DNA of 64,000 nucleotides, taken from assembly GCA_040403095.1 (NCBI GenBank), contig JBBALI010000009.1, positions 40,264 to 104,263 on the forward strand. Reading direction: 5' to 3'. The notes beneath the pieces are model-generated. The model was not told the DNA's origin and ran no database searches. It worked only from the letters and a program-made list of their open reading frames with translations. Origin of the DNA: JAQVCM01 sp040403095. Its GTDB lineage: Bacteria > Bacteroidota > Bacteroidia > Flavobacteriales_D > Crocinitomicaceae. Each line of letters opens with the position of its first letter. Position 1 is the stretch's first letter. Below are positions 19,124 through 27,612 of the stretch, one piece after another. The position numbers were made by a program, and so were the translations under genes.

Positions 19124-20699
19124 TAATTCAAAATACTTTTTGATTCCTTTGGGATTCGCTGTTTTTCTTTCCGCTGGTTTGTGGATTGGATTTCACCTTT
19201 CTCCTGGAAGAGAAAATCTTTCTACAGGTCAACAGAAATATGGTAAAATGCGAGACATCATCGAGATTCTCGACAAAAAATACGTGGATCCGCTCAATGC
19301 TGACAAGCTTTTTGAAAAGACCATCAGCAACATGTTGCACAAATTGGATCCGCACAGTAGTTACATTTCTGCCGCTGAATTACAATCTGCGAACGAACAA
19401 ATTGAAGGTCACTTCGGTGGCGTTGGCGTGCGATTTAGCATCATCAGAGATACGATTTGTATCACGCACGTAATCAACGGTTCACCATCACAACGCGCTG
19501 GATTGTTGGCTGGAGACAGAATTATTCAAGTAGGCGGAAAATCGATTGCATCTAAAAAAATCAAGAATGAAGATGTGATGAAAATGTTGAAAGGCCCAGA
19601 AGAAACGCCTGTCAATGTGGTCGTGTACAGAAACAAGAAAAAACTGCCTAAAACAATCATCAGAGGTTCTATTCCAATTGAATCGATTGTTTGCGCGACG
19701 ATGTTGAATAAAAATACGGGCTACATTAAATTGGATCAATTTTCAGTGGAATCTGCGCGCGAATTTAACCGTGCGGCGCTCAAATTGAAAGCTGCTGGCA
19801 TGACCAAATTGATTTTCGATTTGCGCAACAATGGCGGTGGCGTGTTGCAAGTGGCAACCCAAATTGTAGATGAATTTTTGAAAGATGGCGCTGTAATTGT
19901 GACCACCAAAGGTTTACACACGAAAAAAGAAATTTACACCGCTTCGCTTCGTGGAAACCTGGAAAGAACAGAAGTGGTTGTTTTGATCAACGAAAATTCA
20001 GCTTCTGCGAGTGAAATTGTGGCTGGTGCTTTGCAAGACAATGACCGTGCGACGATTATGGGAAGACGTTCATTTGGAAAAGGCTTGGTGCAAGAAGACA
20101 TCGGACTGAAAGATGGAAGCAACCTGCGTTTGGTCGTTGCGCGCTATTACACGCCAACAGGAAGATGCATTCAGAAACCATACACGGATGATTACGAAGA
20201 ATATTACAAAGACCAAATGAACCGATACGAAAACGGTGAATTGTATGCCATTGACAGCACACTTTTGGTAGATTCTTTGAGATTCGAAACGCCCAAAGGC
20301 AAAGTAGTTTATGGTGGCGGCGGAATTTTGCCAGATGTTTTCATTCCTTTGGATACAACTGGTTCGAGTTGGTATTTCACCGCGTTGCGATACAGCCCCG
20401 CTTTTCAGAATTTTGCTTTCGATTTTGTTTCCAACAAGAGAAATCAATGGAAAAACCCAATTGAATTCAAGAATAAATTCAACGTTTCAGAACAATTGCT
20501 CGATCAATTTTTGACTTACGCAGAAAAAGTCGAAAAAATCAAAAAAAGCAAAAGTGAATTGGCATTGAGCAAAAACCTTATCAAGCAAACCTTAAAAGCC
20601 GAAATCGCCCGACAAATTTGGACCGAGCAAGGATATTTTACGGTTACTTGTGATTATGATAAGGAAGTTCAGAAGGCTTTGAAGTATTTGGGGAAGTAA
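19113..20699 (+). CDS. S41 family C-terminal processing protease
   Basis: 528 residues with one N-terminal membrane segment (FLIPLGFAVFLSAGLWIGF). A PDZ domain follows (GGVGVRFSIIRDTICITHVINGSPSQRAGLLAGDRII), then the tail-specific protease core. The nucleophile Ser is in INENSASASEIVAGALQD and the general base Lys is in RRSFGKGLVQ. It is a CtpA/Prc-like periplasmic protease that cuts protein C-termini. The start is ATG 19113, inside the end of the deaminase gene. It is the last core gene before the accessory array. Confidence 0.93.
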   Translation: MENNNSKYFLIPLGFAVFLSAGLWIGFHLSPGRENLSTGQQKYGKMRDIIEILDKKYVDPLNADKLFEKTISNMLHKLDPHSSYISAAELQSANEQIEGHFGGVGVRFSIIRDTICITHVINGSPSQRAGLLAGDRIIQVGGKSIASKKIKNEDVMKMLKGPEETPVNVVVYRNKKKLPKTIIRGSIPIESIVCATMLNKNTGYIKLDQFSVESAREFNRAALKLKAAGMTKLIFDLRNNGGGVLQVATQIVDEFLKDGAVIVTTKGLHTKKEIYTASLRGNLERTEVVVLINENSASASEIVAGALQDNDRATIMGRRSFGKGLVQEDIGLKDGSNLRLVVARYYTPTGRCIQKPYTDDYEEYYKDQMNRYENGELYAIDSTLLVDSLRFETPKGKVVYGGGGILPDVFIPLDTTGSSWYFTALRYSPAFQNFAFDFVSNKRNQWKNPIEFKNKFNVSEQLLDQFLTYAEKVEKIKKSKSELALSKNLIKQTLKAEIARQIWTEQGYFTVTCDYDKEVQKALKYLGK

Positions 20700-20706
20700 A
20701 ATGTTG

Positions 20707-20735
20707 GTCTCGCAAAATGCGATACCTTCTAAACA
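20707..20735. repeat. dyad repeat, copy 1 (TCGCAAAATGCGA)
   Basis: A 29-bp block centred on the palindrome TCGCAAAATGCGA (20710-20722) recurs with one change at 26669-26697. It lies directly after the S41 stop codon, at the left edge of the small-gene array. Confidence 0.7.
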
Positions 20736-20780
20736 CTATTGGCACTTGTATGACTTACAATTATTTTGTAATTTTACTAG

Positions 20781-21305
20781 GTGAAAAAAACTAAAGCAAT
20801 AGGACTCGATTTTGAAATCGACAAATTGACTAACTCCATTGAAAATATTTCAACTGGAGAAGTTTTTGATACCGAAATTGTAAGACTTACCGAAATTGAC
20901 AGAAAAAAAATCATAAAATCAGATTGGCAATTTGACTGGATAAAAGAACTGAAAGACAAAACAAAAGCCGTTTATAAACTTACAACAGTTAATAATCCAA
21001 CAATTATTCAAGGACTTTTAAGCATAGAAGATAAACAGGACCACATTTTTATGCATTTAATTGAAAGTTCGAAATTCAATAAAGGAAAAGGTAAAATTTA
21101 TTTAGGTGTACCAGGAAATTTAGTTGCTTATGGTTGTAAAGTTTCTGTTGACAAAGGTTATGAAGGTTTCCTTGCATTCGATGCAAAAACTTCATTAATA
21201 AAACATTATCAGGAATCATTAGGAGCAACTTATTTTAGAGGACATAGAATGTTTATTGAAACATCAGCTGCAATGAAACTTATATCACAATATTTTAAAG
21301 CATAA
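20781..21305 (+). CDS. conserved protein of unknown function (possibly GNAT-like)
   Basis: 174 residues from a GTG start. No clear family is recognised. The second half (GNLVAYGCKVSVDKGYEGFLAF...HYQESLGATYFRGHRMFI) has the look of an acetyltransferase-like fold, with a substrate loop and a small final helix, but this is only an impression. No signal or membrane segment. A 56-aa gene follows after 4 bp, so the two form a small operon. It is the first gene of the + strand array. Confidence 0.6.
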   Translation: MKKTKAIGLDFEIDKLTNSIENISTGEVFDTEIVRLTEIDRKKIIKSDWQFDWIKELKDKTKAVYKLTTVNNPTIIQGLLSIEDKQDHIFMHLIESSKFNKGKGKIYLGVPGNLVAYGCKVSVDKGYEGFLAFDAKTSLIKHYQESLGATYFRGHRMFIETSAAMKLISQYFKA

Positions 21306-21309
21306 AGTT

Positions 21310-21480
21310 ATGGGACTAATTAAAGAACCGAAAAATGTTGACTTATCGACCAAGTCTGAACCTTGGACAGAAAATGAACTTGCCGACTTTAGAAAGTTAA
21401 TGGAAGAATTAAAAAGGAAAAATAAAAAACGCCAAATTAGAAGTTCAATAAGTAAGAAGAAAACTGAAAAAGCAAACTAA
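21310..21480 (+). CDS. small basic protein paired with the preceding gene
   Basis: A 56-aa reading frame with start ATG 21310, only 4 bp after the upstream stop. The N-terminal half is acidic and mixed (WTENELADFRKLMEELK), and the C-terminal 20 residues are very rich in Lys and Arg. The tight spacing and co-orientation suggest that it works with the 174-aa protein. A toxin-antitoxin-like pair is possible but not shown. Confidence 0.6.
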   Translation: MGLIKEPKNVDLSTKSEPWTENELADFRKLMEELKRKNKKRQIRSSISKKKTEKAN

Positions 21481-21621
21481 TAGGAACTTCTTTCAATATT
21501 GGTACTTCTAAATATTTAACTTTTGTGGTAATCAGAAGGTTATTTTTTGAATTTCGTTATCTTTAAATTGAAATCGACATTTTGAATCAAACTAAATTTG
21601 ACAAACTTAAAAACTATTATA

Positions 21622-21768
21622 ATGAAGCAATATAAAAGAACTCCAAACCAAACTAAGATCCTAGAAGGAATGGATAAAGTTTACGATAAACTGATTGAGT
21701 TTAAGAAGAAGATGAACAGCGAACTTGTTATACTTAAGGATAATAAAATCACGAGAGTAAAACCATAA
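21622..21768 (+). CDS. small hypothetical protein, 48 aa
   Basis: ATG 21622 to TAA 21768. The sequence is rich in Lys and probably helical (KILEGMDKVYDKLIEFKKKM). The family is not recognised. It stands alone between a TATCTTTAA stretch upstream (21559-) and repeat copy 1 downstream. The codon pattern is plausible, but the short length leaves doubt. Confidence 0.45.
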   Translation: MKQYKRTPNQTKILEGMDKVYDKLIEFKKKMNSELVILKDNKITRVKP

Positions 21769-21831
21769 CACTTCTTGGTAATTTCCAACTTTATTTGTTG
21801 CAGCCGATAATTCACAAAATAAAAACCCCAA

Positions 21832-22045
21832 AACCGAATTCAGGTTCAAATCTTCCAAATAGAAATAATCCCTTTTTTTGGTCCATTCATGGTGAAAAAA
21901 ACCAATTCATTAAATCTCTCAACTCTTTCAGCAAATGCAAATACTTTTTGATACTTTTTGTTTATATTTGAGTAAAAGAATTAAACGCAAGTTGCGCATA
22001 TGATTAGGTTGTGCGTCATTTTGCTCGATCAAAAACTGCAAAAAA
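21832..22045 (+). repeat. cassette repeat copy 1 (core 21903-21997)
   Basis: The leader TTCCAAATAGAAATAATCC (from ~21851) and the core CAATTCATT...TTGCGC precede the gene at 22050. The promoter boxes are TTTTTG (21945-21950) and TATATTTG (21963-21970). This copy is ~10 bp shorter than the others because the GCGT/ACGC hairpin is missing. The perfect dyad CGCAA-G-TTGCG follows. Confidence 0.85.
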
Positions 22046-22049
22046 TACT

Positions 22050-22622
22050 ATGAACTTATTTAAGAAAATATTTGGGAAAAAGGAAACTGAAAATAGAAAT
22101 CCTCTAAATAATGATGAAGAATCATACGGAATTGAAAAAGAAAATTCTCACCAAAGAGCAATAGAATTAATTCCAGAAGATTTTTTTTGGTCTTGTATTG
22201 ACGAATTAGCACCTTTTGGTTCTGATGAAGGAGATATGGCTTTATCTGAGTTTAGAGATTGGAGAAAAAAGAATCCGAATGAAGAAACATATGAATGCCT
22301 AAAATGGACTATTGAAAGTGTTTCGGAACAAAATATATCAAAATACAATGAAAAAATTCTTGATAGAAAAGACATTAAAGAAAAAATAGAAGATGAAGAT
22401 TTTAATGATCAACAATATATTTGTACTGTTGATATTTCAGTAATTGCAACAGGATTTGGTCAACTTGTTGACGAAGGTAAAATAGACATTAAAAACAAAC
22501 CCATAATTCAATTAGCAATTGACAGACAAAAGATTTGGGCAGAACTTTCAACCGATTGGGAATATACAAATGAATATATAGAAAACCTAAATGTATTAGA
22601 AAGAGTTTTAAAAGAAGCATAA
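22050..22622 (+). CDS. hypothetical protein with FGK-type N-terminal tag
   Basis: 190 aa from ATG 22050; an upstream GTG would run into the repeat. It begins MNLFKKIFGKKE, a short amphipathic lead also seen in the 30069 gene (MGIFDKFFGK). The rest is acidic, has no recognised domain and ends WAELSTDWEYTNEYIENLNVLERVL. Cytoplasmic or membrane-associated. Immunity-like proteins of Bacteroidota often have this lead, so an immunity role is a guess. Confidence 0.6.
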   Translation: MNLFKKIFGKKETENRNPLNNDEESYGIEKENSHQRAIELIPEDFFWSCIDELAPFGSDEGDMALSEFRDWRKKNPNEETYECLKWTIESVSEQNISKYNEKILDRKDIKEKIEDEDFNDQQYICTVDISVIATGFGQLVDEGKIDIKNKPIIQLAIDRQKIWAELSTDWEYTNEYIENLNVLERVLKEA

Positions 22623-22711
22623 AAACGAACGCTCAATAGTCGTTTGTTAAGATTGTGTATTTTTAAACGAGCAAAGATTTATGAATAACGAACAGCTAAA
22701 AAGTATCCATT

Positions 22712-23083
22712 ATGACAAATGACATTTATTTCGAATTAATGATAGCTGAATTTCCATCCATTAGACAAAACATTCTTGAAGAGCAAGCTGAACATATTCA
22801 TTTTCGTATGGAAAGATTTGCTGATTATACATTTGAACAAATAGAATCCAAAAATGAAACTGAAATTATTAGATGTTTTAATTTTCAAGAATCTAAAATT
22901 GACTTGATGACAGCTGAATTAATAAATGCATTGACAGTATCTTATTGTGAATCAATGTTATTAGGAAAGTGTGCTGACCAAATGAAACAAACAAAAAACC
23001 TAATGCCAATAAAATTGAAAAAAATATATTTAGACTATGAAAAATGGTATGAGGAACTTGTAGAAAAAAATAGACATAACTAA
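22712..23083 (+). CDS. hypothetical protein, 123 aa
   Basis: A helical, acidic protein with no signal peptide and no family I can name. It contains SIRQNILEEQAEHIHFRMERF and ends LDYEKWYEELVEKNRHN. DUF7674-like or other small immunity-type families are possible. It follows the previous gene by 89 bp without a copy of the main repeat. It could share that transcript or have its own spacer. Confidence 0.55.
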   Translation: MTNDIYFELMIAEFPSIRQNILEEQAEHIHFRMERFADYTFEQIESKNETEIIRCFNFQESKIDLMTAELINALTVSYCESMLLGKCADQMKQTKNLMPIKLKKIYLDYEKWYEELVEKNRHN

Positions 23084-23122
23084 AAAACTAATGCCAACAT
23101 GAGTTTGGCAAACAGAACAAAA

Positions 23123-23539
23123 ATGGACAATTCGATTTTGATAAGATTTGGAACACCAAAACACGGTTGGCTACCTGTAGTATTTCATCATAAAAACTTT
23201 CAACTACATTTTGAAGCCTCAGATGGCTTGAATGATCCAATTGGAGAATTATTTAGCGCAGTTACGCAGAATGGCTTGTTACGTGTAACTTGGTGGTTAG
23301 AGCCTGCGGCATATTTTTTTGACATTGACAAAGATGGCGATAATGTAACCGTGAATATTATGGAAACAGAGGACATTCACGATGAAACTGTAACCGAAAA
23401 ATTACTTGCGGAAATCGTTGGAAGTAAAATGGAAATAATTGACCCTATTTTGAATTCATTGCGACAATATTCTTCTAAAGATTATGATGAAAATCACTGG
23501 CCATATAAACTAGAAAAAGAGAAACTGAAAAATTTATAA
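23123..23539 (+). CDS. conserved hypothetical protein, 138 aa
   Basis: The start is placed at ATG 23123 (MDNSILIRFGTPKHGWLPV); the ATG at 23099 lies in spacer-like sequence (TAATGCCAACATGAGTTTGG). The protein is mostly beta with an LRVTWWLEPAAYFFDID segment. No signal peptide, no known catalytic motif. It resembles small cytoplasmic immunity-type proteins in length and composition only. Confidence 0.6.
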   Translation: MDNSILIRFGTPKHGWLPVVFHHKNFQLHFEASDGLNDPIGELFSAVTQNGLLRVTWWLEPAAYFFDIDKDGDNVTVNIMETEDIHDETVTEKLLAEIVGSKMEIIDPILNSLRQYSSKDYDENHWPYKLEKEKLKNL

Positions 23540-23668
23540 AACGCAACTGCTAGTAACAGCCGTTTATCGCAATGGCAAATTTTGTGGTAAGTTCACGTTT
23601 ACGTTTTGCAAGATTTTTTATCTTTAACAGAAAATAAACAGTCTCGACAATAACTGCAGAAGGACACA
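23540..23668 (+). repeat. second-family cassette spacer
   Basis: This spacer does not match the main repeat. It has a dyad-rich start (AACGCAACTGCTAGTAACAGC), TTTATCGCAATGGC and a promoter-like TTTTGCAAGATTTTTTATCT stretch. The layout, stop codon, folded part, promoter-like box and start codon, is the same as in the main family. Confidence 0.45.
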
Positions 23669-24121
23669 ATGACCAAAGAAGAACAGATATACAATTGGTT
23701 ATCAATAGGTTTTCAACAGCCAGCCGACCAGCTTTCGGAAATCTTCTATTACGACAAGAGAGATAACGAATTTTTTTCAGTTTTTGTAACCGACTATTTT
23801 ATGTTTGATGAAAACCTCAATGTTGCTGAAAACACGACAACGACTTACACCAAAGAAAATCTTGAAACCCTCATTAACTGAATAAAACGAATAGAAGACA
23901 AGGATGTAACAATAATTTCTTTGCCAAGGCTGGGTAACTCAATTAATACTGCAGACACAGAATTCATTTCTCAGCAAACAGACAGTTTTTTAAACTTGAA
24001 TTCCATTAACATTGAAACAGCAACAATTTGGGAAGTTGAAGAGAGCGGAACAATAACCATTGACCTAAAAAATGAAAAAGAACCATTGACTAAAAAACCT
24101 TGGTGGAAAGTATGGAAATAG
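23669..24121 (+). pseudogene. hypothetical gene interrupted by in-frame TGA
   Basis: Frame 23669-23881 (70 codons) and frame 23921-24121 are in the same phase. Only the TGA at 23879-23881 separates them, and the codons between read IKRIEDKDVTIISLPRLG, clearly coding. A change of TGA to TGG would give one 150-aa protein (LIN-W-IKRIED). The intact form ends KKPWWKVWK, the Trp-rich tail shared with the 33831 and 34580 genes. It is either a fresh pseudogene, a read-through case or a sequencing error. Function unknown. Confidence 0.75.
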
Positions 24122-24208
24122 AAACTGGCTATATTAGGCGTTTCAATTCATTGACTCAATCAACAAATCTAAAATTATTATTTATCAGTATGTTATCTGT
24201 AAAAAAAA

Positions 24209-24313
24209 CAATTCATTAAATCTCTAAGCCCTTTCAGCAAATGCAAATACTTTTTGATGCGTTTTTACGCTTTTTATTTATATTTGAGTGAGTGAATTGA
24301 AACGCAAGTTTCG
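24209..24313 (+). repeat. cassette repeat copy 2
   Basis: Core copy with TTTG (24253-24256), a 22-bp spacer holding GCGT-TTTT-ACGC, and TATATTTG (24279-24286). The right arm reads CGCAAGTTTCGC, so the TTGCGC dyad is damaged, and the tail is short. The next gene begins within 35 bp. Confidence 0.9.
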
Positions 24314-24344
24314 CTATAAAATGACGACAACCACTAACAGCAAT

Positions 24345-25019
24345 ATGACAATTAACATTCAAATTATCGCGCCATTATTGGCAGACCATTTTGTGGACTT
24401 TGAAAGTGATAAGAAAACTTTAGAGGATAATAATAAATTGGTTGCAGACAATGCACAGCGACTTGGACTTTATCACAAGTATTTAGGACTGCTTCACGAC
24501 AGTTGGTTAATTAATATAAATATCACAGACGACAAATTCTCAATTACGCTCAACGACTTTACGACCCATGTTTTTTCAGATGTGATCGTTGATAGGAAAA
24601 AATTAGCGATAGACCATGACAAACTCGTTTTTCCAATTCAGCTTGACTTTGAGACATCGAACTTGACATATAACACGGTGGACGAGGACGGAATTATCCT
24701 AAGTATTGAACCGACAGCTATCAATGAATATCTTTATGAGCAAATTATCTCAGTTGACAACGACAAAATAGAAATCGGTTTGGTTGTTTGGAAGGACGGA
24801 ATTGGCAATCAACCGGGACAACATATTTTGATTTTAATGAGTGTAAAAAATATTACTCTGACTGAATTACAATACAGCGCTTGGAAAAAAATATTTGGTA
24901 ACTCTTATGACAGTTACTACAAGTATTTTAAAACTCAACTTGCAACCGGTCGGTATTTATCTGACCAAAAGAATTGCAATGAATTATATGACGAATATGA
25001 AGGACAACTTAACGGCTGA
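24345..25019 (+). CDS. hypothetical protein, 224 aa
   Basis: Start ATG 24345 (MTINIQIIAPLLADHF) is preferred; ATG 24321 is possible. No signal peptide. The protein is acidic and mixed alpha/beta, with HDSWLININITDDKFSITLNDFTTHVF near the middle, which recalls DUF4085-like or other immunity-type families. I do not recognise it with confidence. Transcription is probably from repeat copy 2. Confidence 0.6.
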   Translation: MTINIQIIAPLLADHFVDFESDKKTLEDNNKLVADNAQRLGLYHKYLGLLHDSWLININITDDKFSITLNDFTTHVFSDVIVDRKKLAIDHDKLVFPIQLDFETSNLTYNTVDEDGIILSIEPTAINEYLYEQIISVDNDKIEIGLVVWKDGIGNQPGQHILILMSVKNITLTELQYSAWKKIFGNSYDSYYKYFKTQLATGRYLSDQKNCNELYDEYEGQLNG

Positions 25020-25082
25020 AAGGACAAGCCCTCATGTTAGCATCGGTTTAGAAAAACTTTAACACCAATTTAGAACGACAAA

Positions 25083-25676
25083 ATGACCAAAGAAGAATTC
25101 AATACATATTGGACTAAAACGTTTCCTAAAACGAACCCAATTTCGCACCTTTTCAAACACGACTATTCAGAAAGATGGTTTAGAATTCACAGTTTGCCGG
25201 AATCAAAACGTTATGCTGCCAATGATGCTGACTGGGAAATACTTCTTTCAAGACAAAATGAAATAATTACTGATTTGTTTGGAGTTGACAACACTCTATT
25301 ACTTGTAACAGGAGATTATGACTTGGAAGACCAAAAAACAATTCACGTAACAGACGATGAAGAAATATTGAAGCCTTTCTCATTTGTACGACTTGACAAC
25401 ATTGAATTGAATAAAATTGACGCTGAACGATATGACGAGCCCAACATTTATAGACCAGCATTTGCACAGACTATTTGGAAACCAAACTATCACGACAAGC
25501 TTTTAAGAGAAATTGCAAATGACAATGTAAGAGCATTTTTCGTTTCTTTTGAAAAAAATGTGATTGTTGCACCGTATGATGGTGGCATTGATTTTGTGCT
25601 CAAAGACAGTTTAACAAGGGAAAAATATCAAAACAAATATAAACAATGGCTATCGGAACGAGAAGATGGACTTTAA
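25083..25676 (+). CDS. DUF3885-like protein
   Basis: A 197-aa cytoplasmic protein. RWFRIHSLPESKRYA near residue 32 and the end SFEKNVIVAPYDGGIDFVL followed by KYKQWLSEREDGL look like DUF3885, a family of unknown function common in Bacteroidota and Firmicutes. The assignment is from memory of the motif and not tested. It lies 64 bp after the previous gene; the gap holds CATGTTAGCATCGG, which resembles the GTTA-type spacer ends. Confidence 0.6.
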   Translation: MTKEEFNTYWTKTFPKTNPISHLFKHDYSERWFRIHSLPESKRYAANDADWEILLSRQNEIITDLFGVDNTLLLVTGDYDLEDQKTIHVTDDEEILKPFSFVRLDNIELNKIDAERYDEPNIYRPAFAQTIWKPNYHDKLLREIANDNVRAFFVSFEKNVIVAPYDGGIDFVLKDSLTREKYQNKYKQWLSEREDGL

Positions 25677-25721
25677 AACCGAAATATTTCCATTTTTTAG
25701 TCCGATTTTGGTGCAAAAAAA

Positions 25722-25850
25722 CAATTCATTGAATCTCTCAGCCCTTTCAGCAAATGCAAATACTTTTTGATGTGTTTTTACGCTTTTTATTTATATTTGA
25801 GTGAGTGAATTGGAATGCAAGTTGCGCGAAGCGAGATGAATTGGGTTTTG
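25722..25850 (+). repeat. cassette repeat copy 3
   Basis: Full core from CAATTCATTGAATCTCTCAG to TTGCGC (25827), then GAAGCGAGATGAATTGGG. The promoter boxes are as in copy 2. A T-rich leader (TTTTTTAGTCCG) is also present from ~25690. It precedes the HigB-like toxin gene. Confidence 0.93.
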
Positions 25851-25936
25851 TAAACGCAATCAAATATAATCTCTTAGCAAAACTAATAAATTAAAATAAA
25901 GTTGTACTTTAGTGAAACTTATCGTAAATTTGCCAA

Positions 25937-26302
25937 GTGGAAAATCGAAATAGATTAAGAACAGTAACAACTTACAAAAATTACTTCGAAGATTTTTTCA
26001 TAAAACAAAAAAGTAAAGTTCAAGAGAAAATAATCTGGACTCTTGATTTAATTGAAGAATTACCTAGAGTTCCTGAAACGTATTTAAAACATCTGGAAAA
26101 TACGGATGGTCTTTACGAAATAAGAGTTAAACAAGGAAGTGATATTTACAGGATATTTTGCTTTTTTGATGACAGAAAATTGGTTGTTTTAACCACCGGT
26201 TTTCAAAAGAAAACACAAAAGACACCAAAACAAGAAATTGTAAAAGCATTAAAGATTAAGGAAGAATATGAACTCGAGAATTTGATTCGCGAAAACAAAT
26301 AA
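25937..26302 (+). CDS. RelE/HigB-family toxin
   Basis: 121 aa from GTG. The family signature is a small basic protein with LYEIRVKQGSDIYRIFCFFDDRKLVVLTTGFQKK followed by a KTPKQEIVKA stretch. This matches phage-derived Gp49-like/HigB RNases, which cut mRNA at the ribosome. The order toxin-then-antitoxin, with a 12-bp gap to an XRE gene, is typical of higBA. The conserved Arg and Lys positions are present, so the toxin looks intact. Confidence 0.9.
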   Translation: MENRNRLRTVTTYKNYFEDFFIKQKSKVQEKIIWTLDLIEELPRVPETYLKHLENTDGLYEIRVKQGSDIYRIFCFFDDRKLVVLTTGFQKKTQKTPKQEIVKALKIKEEYELENLIRENK

Positions 26303-26314
26303 AACGAAATTATC

Positions 26315-26620
26315 ATGAGTAAAGCGAAAAATAACACAGCAACACTTGACCAATTCAAGGACAAGCACTACGGAAAAGTTGGAACAATAAAACGTGACAC
26401 TTTGGAAGAAGGCTATGAAAATTTTAAAATTGGTGCATTGATTCATGAGGCACGACTTGAAAAAGGAATGACACAAGAACAACTTGCAGAAAAGGTTGGA
26501 ACGACAAAATCATACATTTCCAAAATTGAAAATAACATCAAAGAGGTGCGACTTTCGACTTTAAAAAAAATTATCGAATTGGGACTTGGAGGGAATCTTG
26601 AACTTTCGATTAAGCTATAA
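26315..26620 (+). CDS. XRE-family antitoxin (HigA-like)
   Basis: 101 aa with a helix-turn-helix of the Cro/CI type at about residues 45-95 (IHEARLEKGMTQEQLAEKVGTTKSYISKIENNIKEVRLSTLKKI). As a HigA-like antitoxin it should bind and neutralise the upstream toxin and repress the operon promoter. It has an unstructured N-terminal part that could contact the toxin. Confidence 0.9.
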   Translation: MSKAKNNTATLDQFKDKHYGKVGTIKRDTLEEGYENFKIGALIHEARLEKGMTQEQLAEKVGTTKSYISKIENNIKEVRLSTLKKIIELGLGGNLELSIKL

Positions 26621-26668
26621 ACCTGATTTCGATTATTTAAACTTACTGAAGAGGAAACTTAGATAGTA

Positions 26669-26697
26669 GTCTCGCAAAATGCGATACCTGCTAAACA
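26669..26697. repeat. dyad repeat, copy 2 (TCGCAAAATGCGA)
   Basis: Same 29-bp block as at 20707-20735, with one difference, around the palindrome at 26672-26684. The two copies are in direct orientation ~6 kb apart. Confidence 0.7.
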
Positions 26698-26748
26698 ACA
26701 TTTAGGCAGTTATTTACCTTATGTTTTTGCCGAACATGGGGTTTTGCA

Positions 26749-26885
26749 ACTTCCAAACTGAAATAATCCCAATTTTTAAGTTGTAAACGCAAATACTTTT
26801 TCATGCCTTTTTGCGCTTTTTATTTATATTTGAATGAGTGAATTGGAATGTAAGTTGCGCGTAGCGAGCCGAACTGGGTTTTGTA
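26749..26885 (+). repeat. cassette repeat copy 4 (partial)
   Basis: The CAATTCATTG... block is missing. The copy goes from ACTTCCAAACTGAAATAATCC to AAACGCAAATACTTTTTC, then the promoter (TATATTTG at ~26825) and GTAAGTTGCGCGTAGCGAGC. The hairpin reads GCCTTTTTGCGC. The rest of this 314-bp gap holds only the dyad copy. Confidence 0.85.
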
Positions 26886-26934
26886 TGCTCAAAGAAATGA
26901 TATTTTGTTGCGAAAATAACTTTAGTGAAAATAC

Positions 26935-27546
26935 ATGAGAAACATACTCTACATTTTAATAACATTAATAACACTCCTGGGATGTTCAGAAGAACCTTTC
27001 AACTGCACATGCAACACTACTTTTGTCAAGGAAAATGATAGTATTATGCAATCTGCTCGTCTTGACTCATCAGTAATCAAACTTGATAAGCGTTACAATC
27101 AAGAATTATTGGAAAAACGAGGCACAGAATCTTATCGTGTCTATATTCGACATTCATTAAATTATTACTTTCAGGTTTATACAGTAGTTAAAAATAATGA
27201 CGGCGCAACACTCGAAGTACAGGAATATAAAGGTTCAAGTGGTTATAGTTTAGAAAATAAATTGGATACCTCATATTTGATTGATTTAAATAAAAACCAG
27301 TGGTCAAACATCAAAAAATCAATAGATTCAAATTGCTTTTGGACACTTCAATTTGATGACGGAGTTCGTGAACATAAACTTGATGGCGGAGAAATGATAC
27401 TTGAAGGTTATCAACCAGACAAAAGGAATTGTTCAAATTCAGATTATTATGTAGTTATTGATTGGGTATCAAAAGACAAGAGGATTTATCAAATTTTACA
27501 TGATATCCGCAAATATGCAAAAGAAGAAAAATTACACGTGCGATAA
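26935..27546 (+). CDS. lipoprotein of unknown function
   Basis: 203 aa with a lipoprotein signal (ILITLITLLGCSEE, lipid Cys at residue 17). There are several further cysteines (FNCTCNTTF, SNCFWTL, RNCSNSD). The rest is mixed, with SYRVYIRHSLNYYFQVY and a late ELDGGEMILEGYQ-like segment. No family recognised. Probably outer-membrane anchored, facing the periplasm or surface. Transcribed from repeat copy 4. Confidence 0.65.
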   Translation: MRNILYILITLITLLGCSEEPFNCTCNTTFVKENDSIMQSARLDSSVIKLDKRYNQELLEKRGTESYRVYIRHSLNYYFQVYTVVKNNDGATLEVQEYKGSSGYSLENKLDTSYLIDLNKNQWSNIKKSIDSNCFWTLQFDDGVREHKLDGGEMILEGYQPDKRNCSNSDYYVVIDWVSKDKRIYQILHDIRKYAKEEKLHVR

Positions 27547-27612
27547 CAATAAAAAAGCAAAATTTAGTAATTTGTTGTGCAACCTAACCTATTAGAAAAA
27601 CTTCCACCAAAA

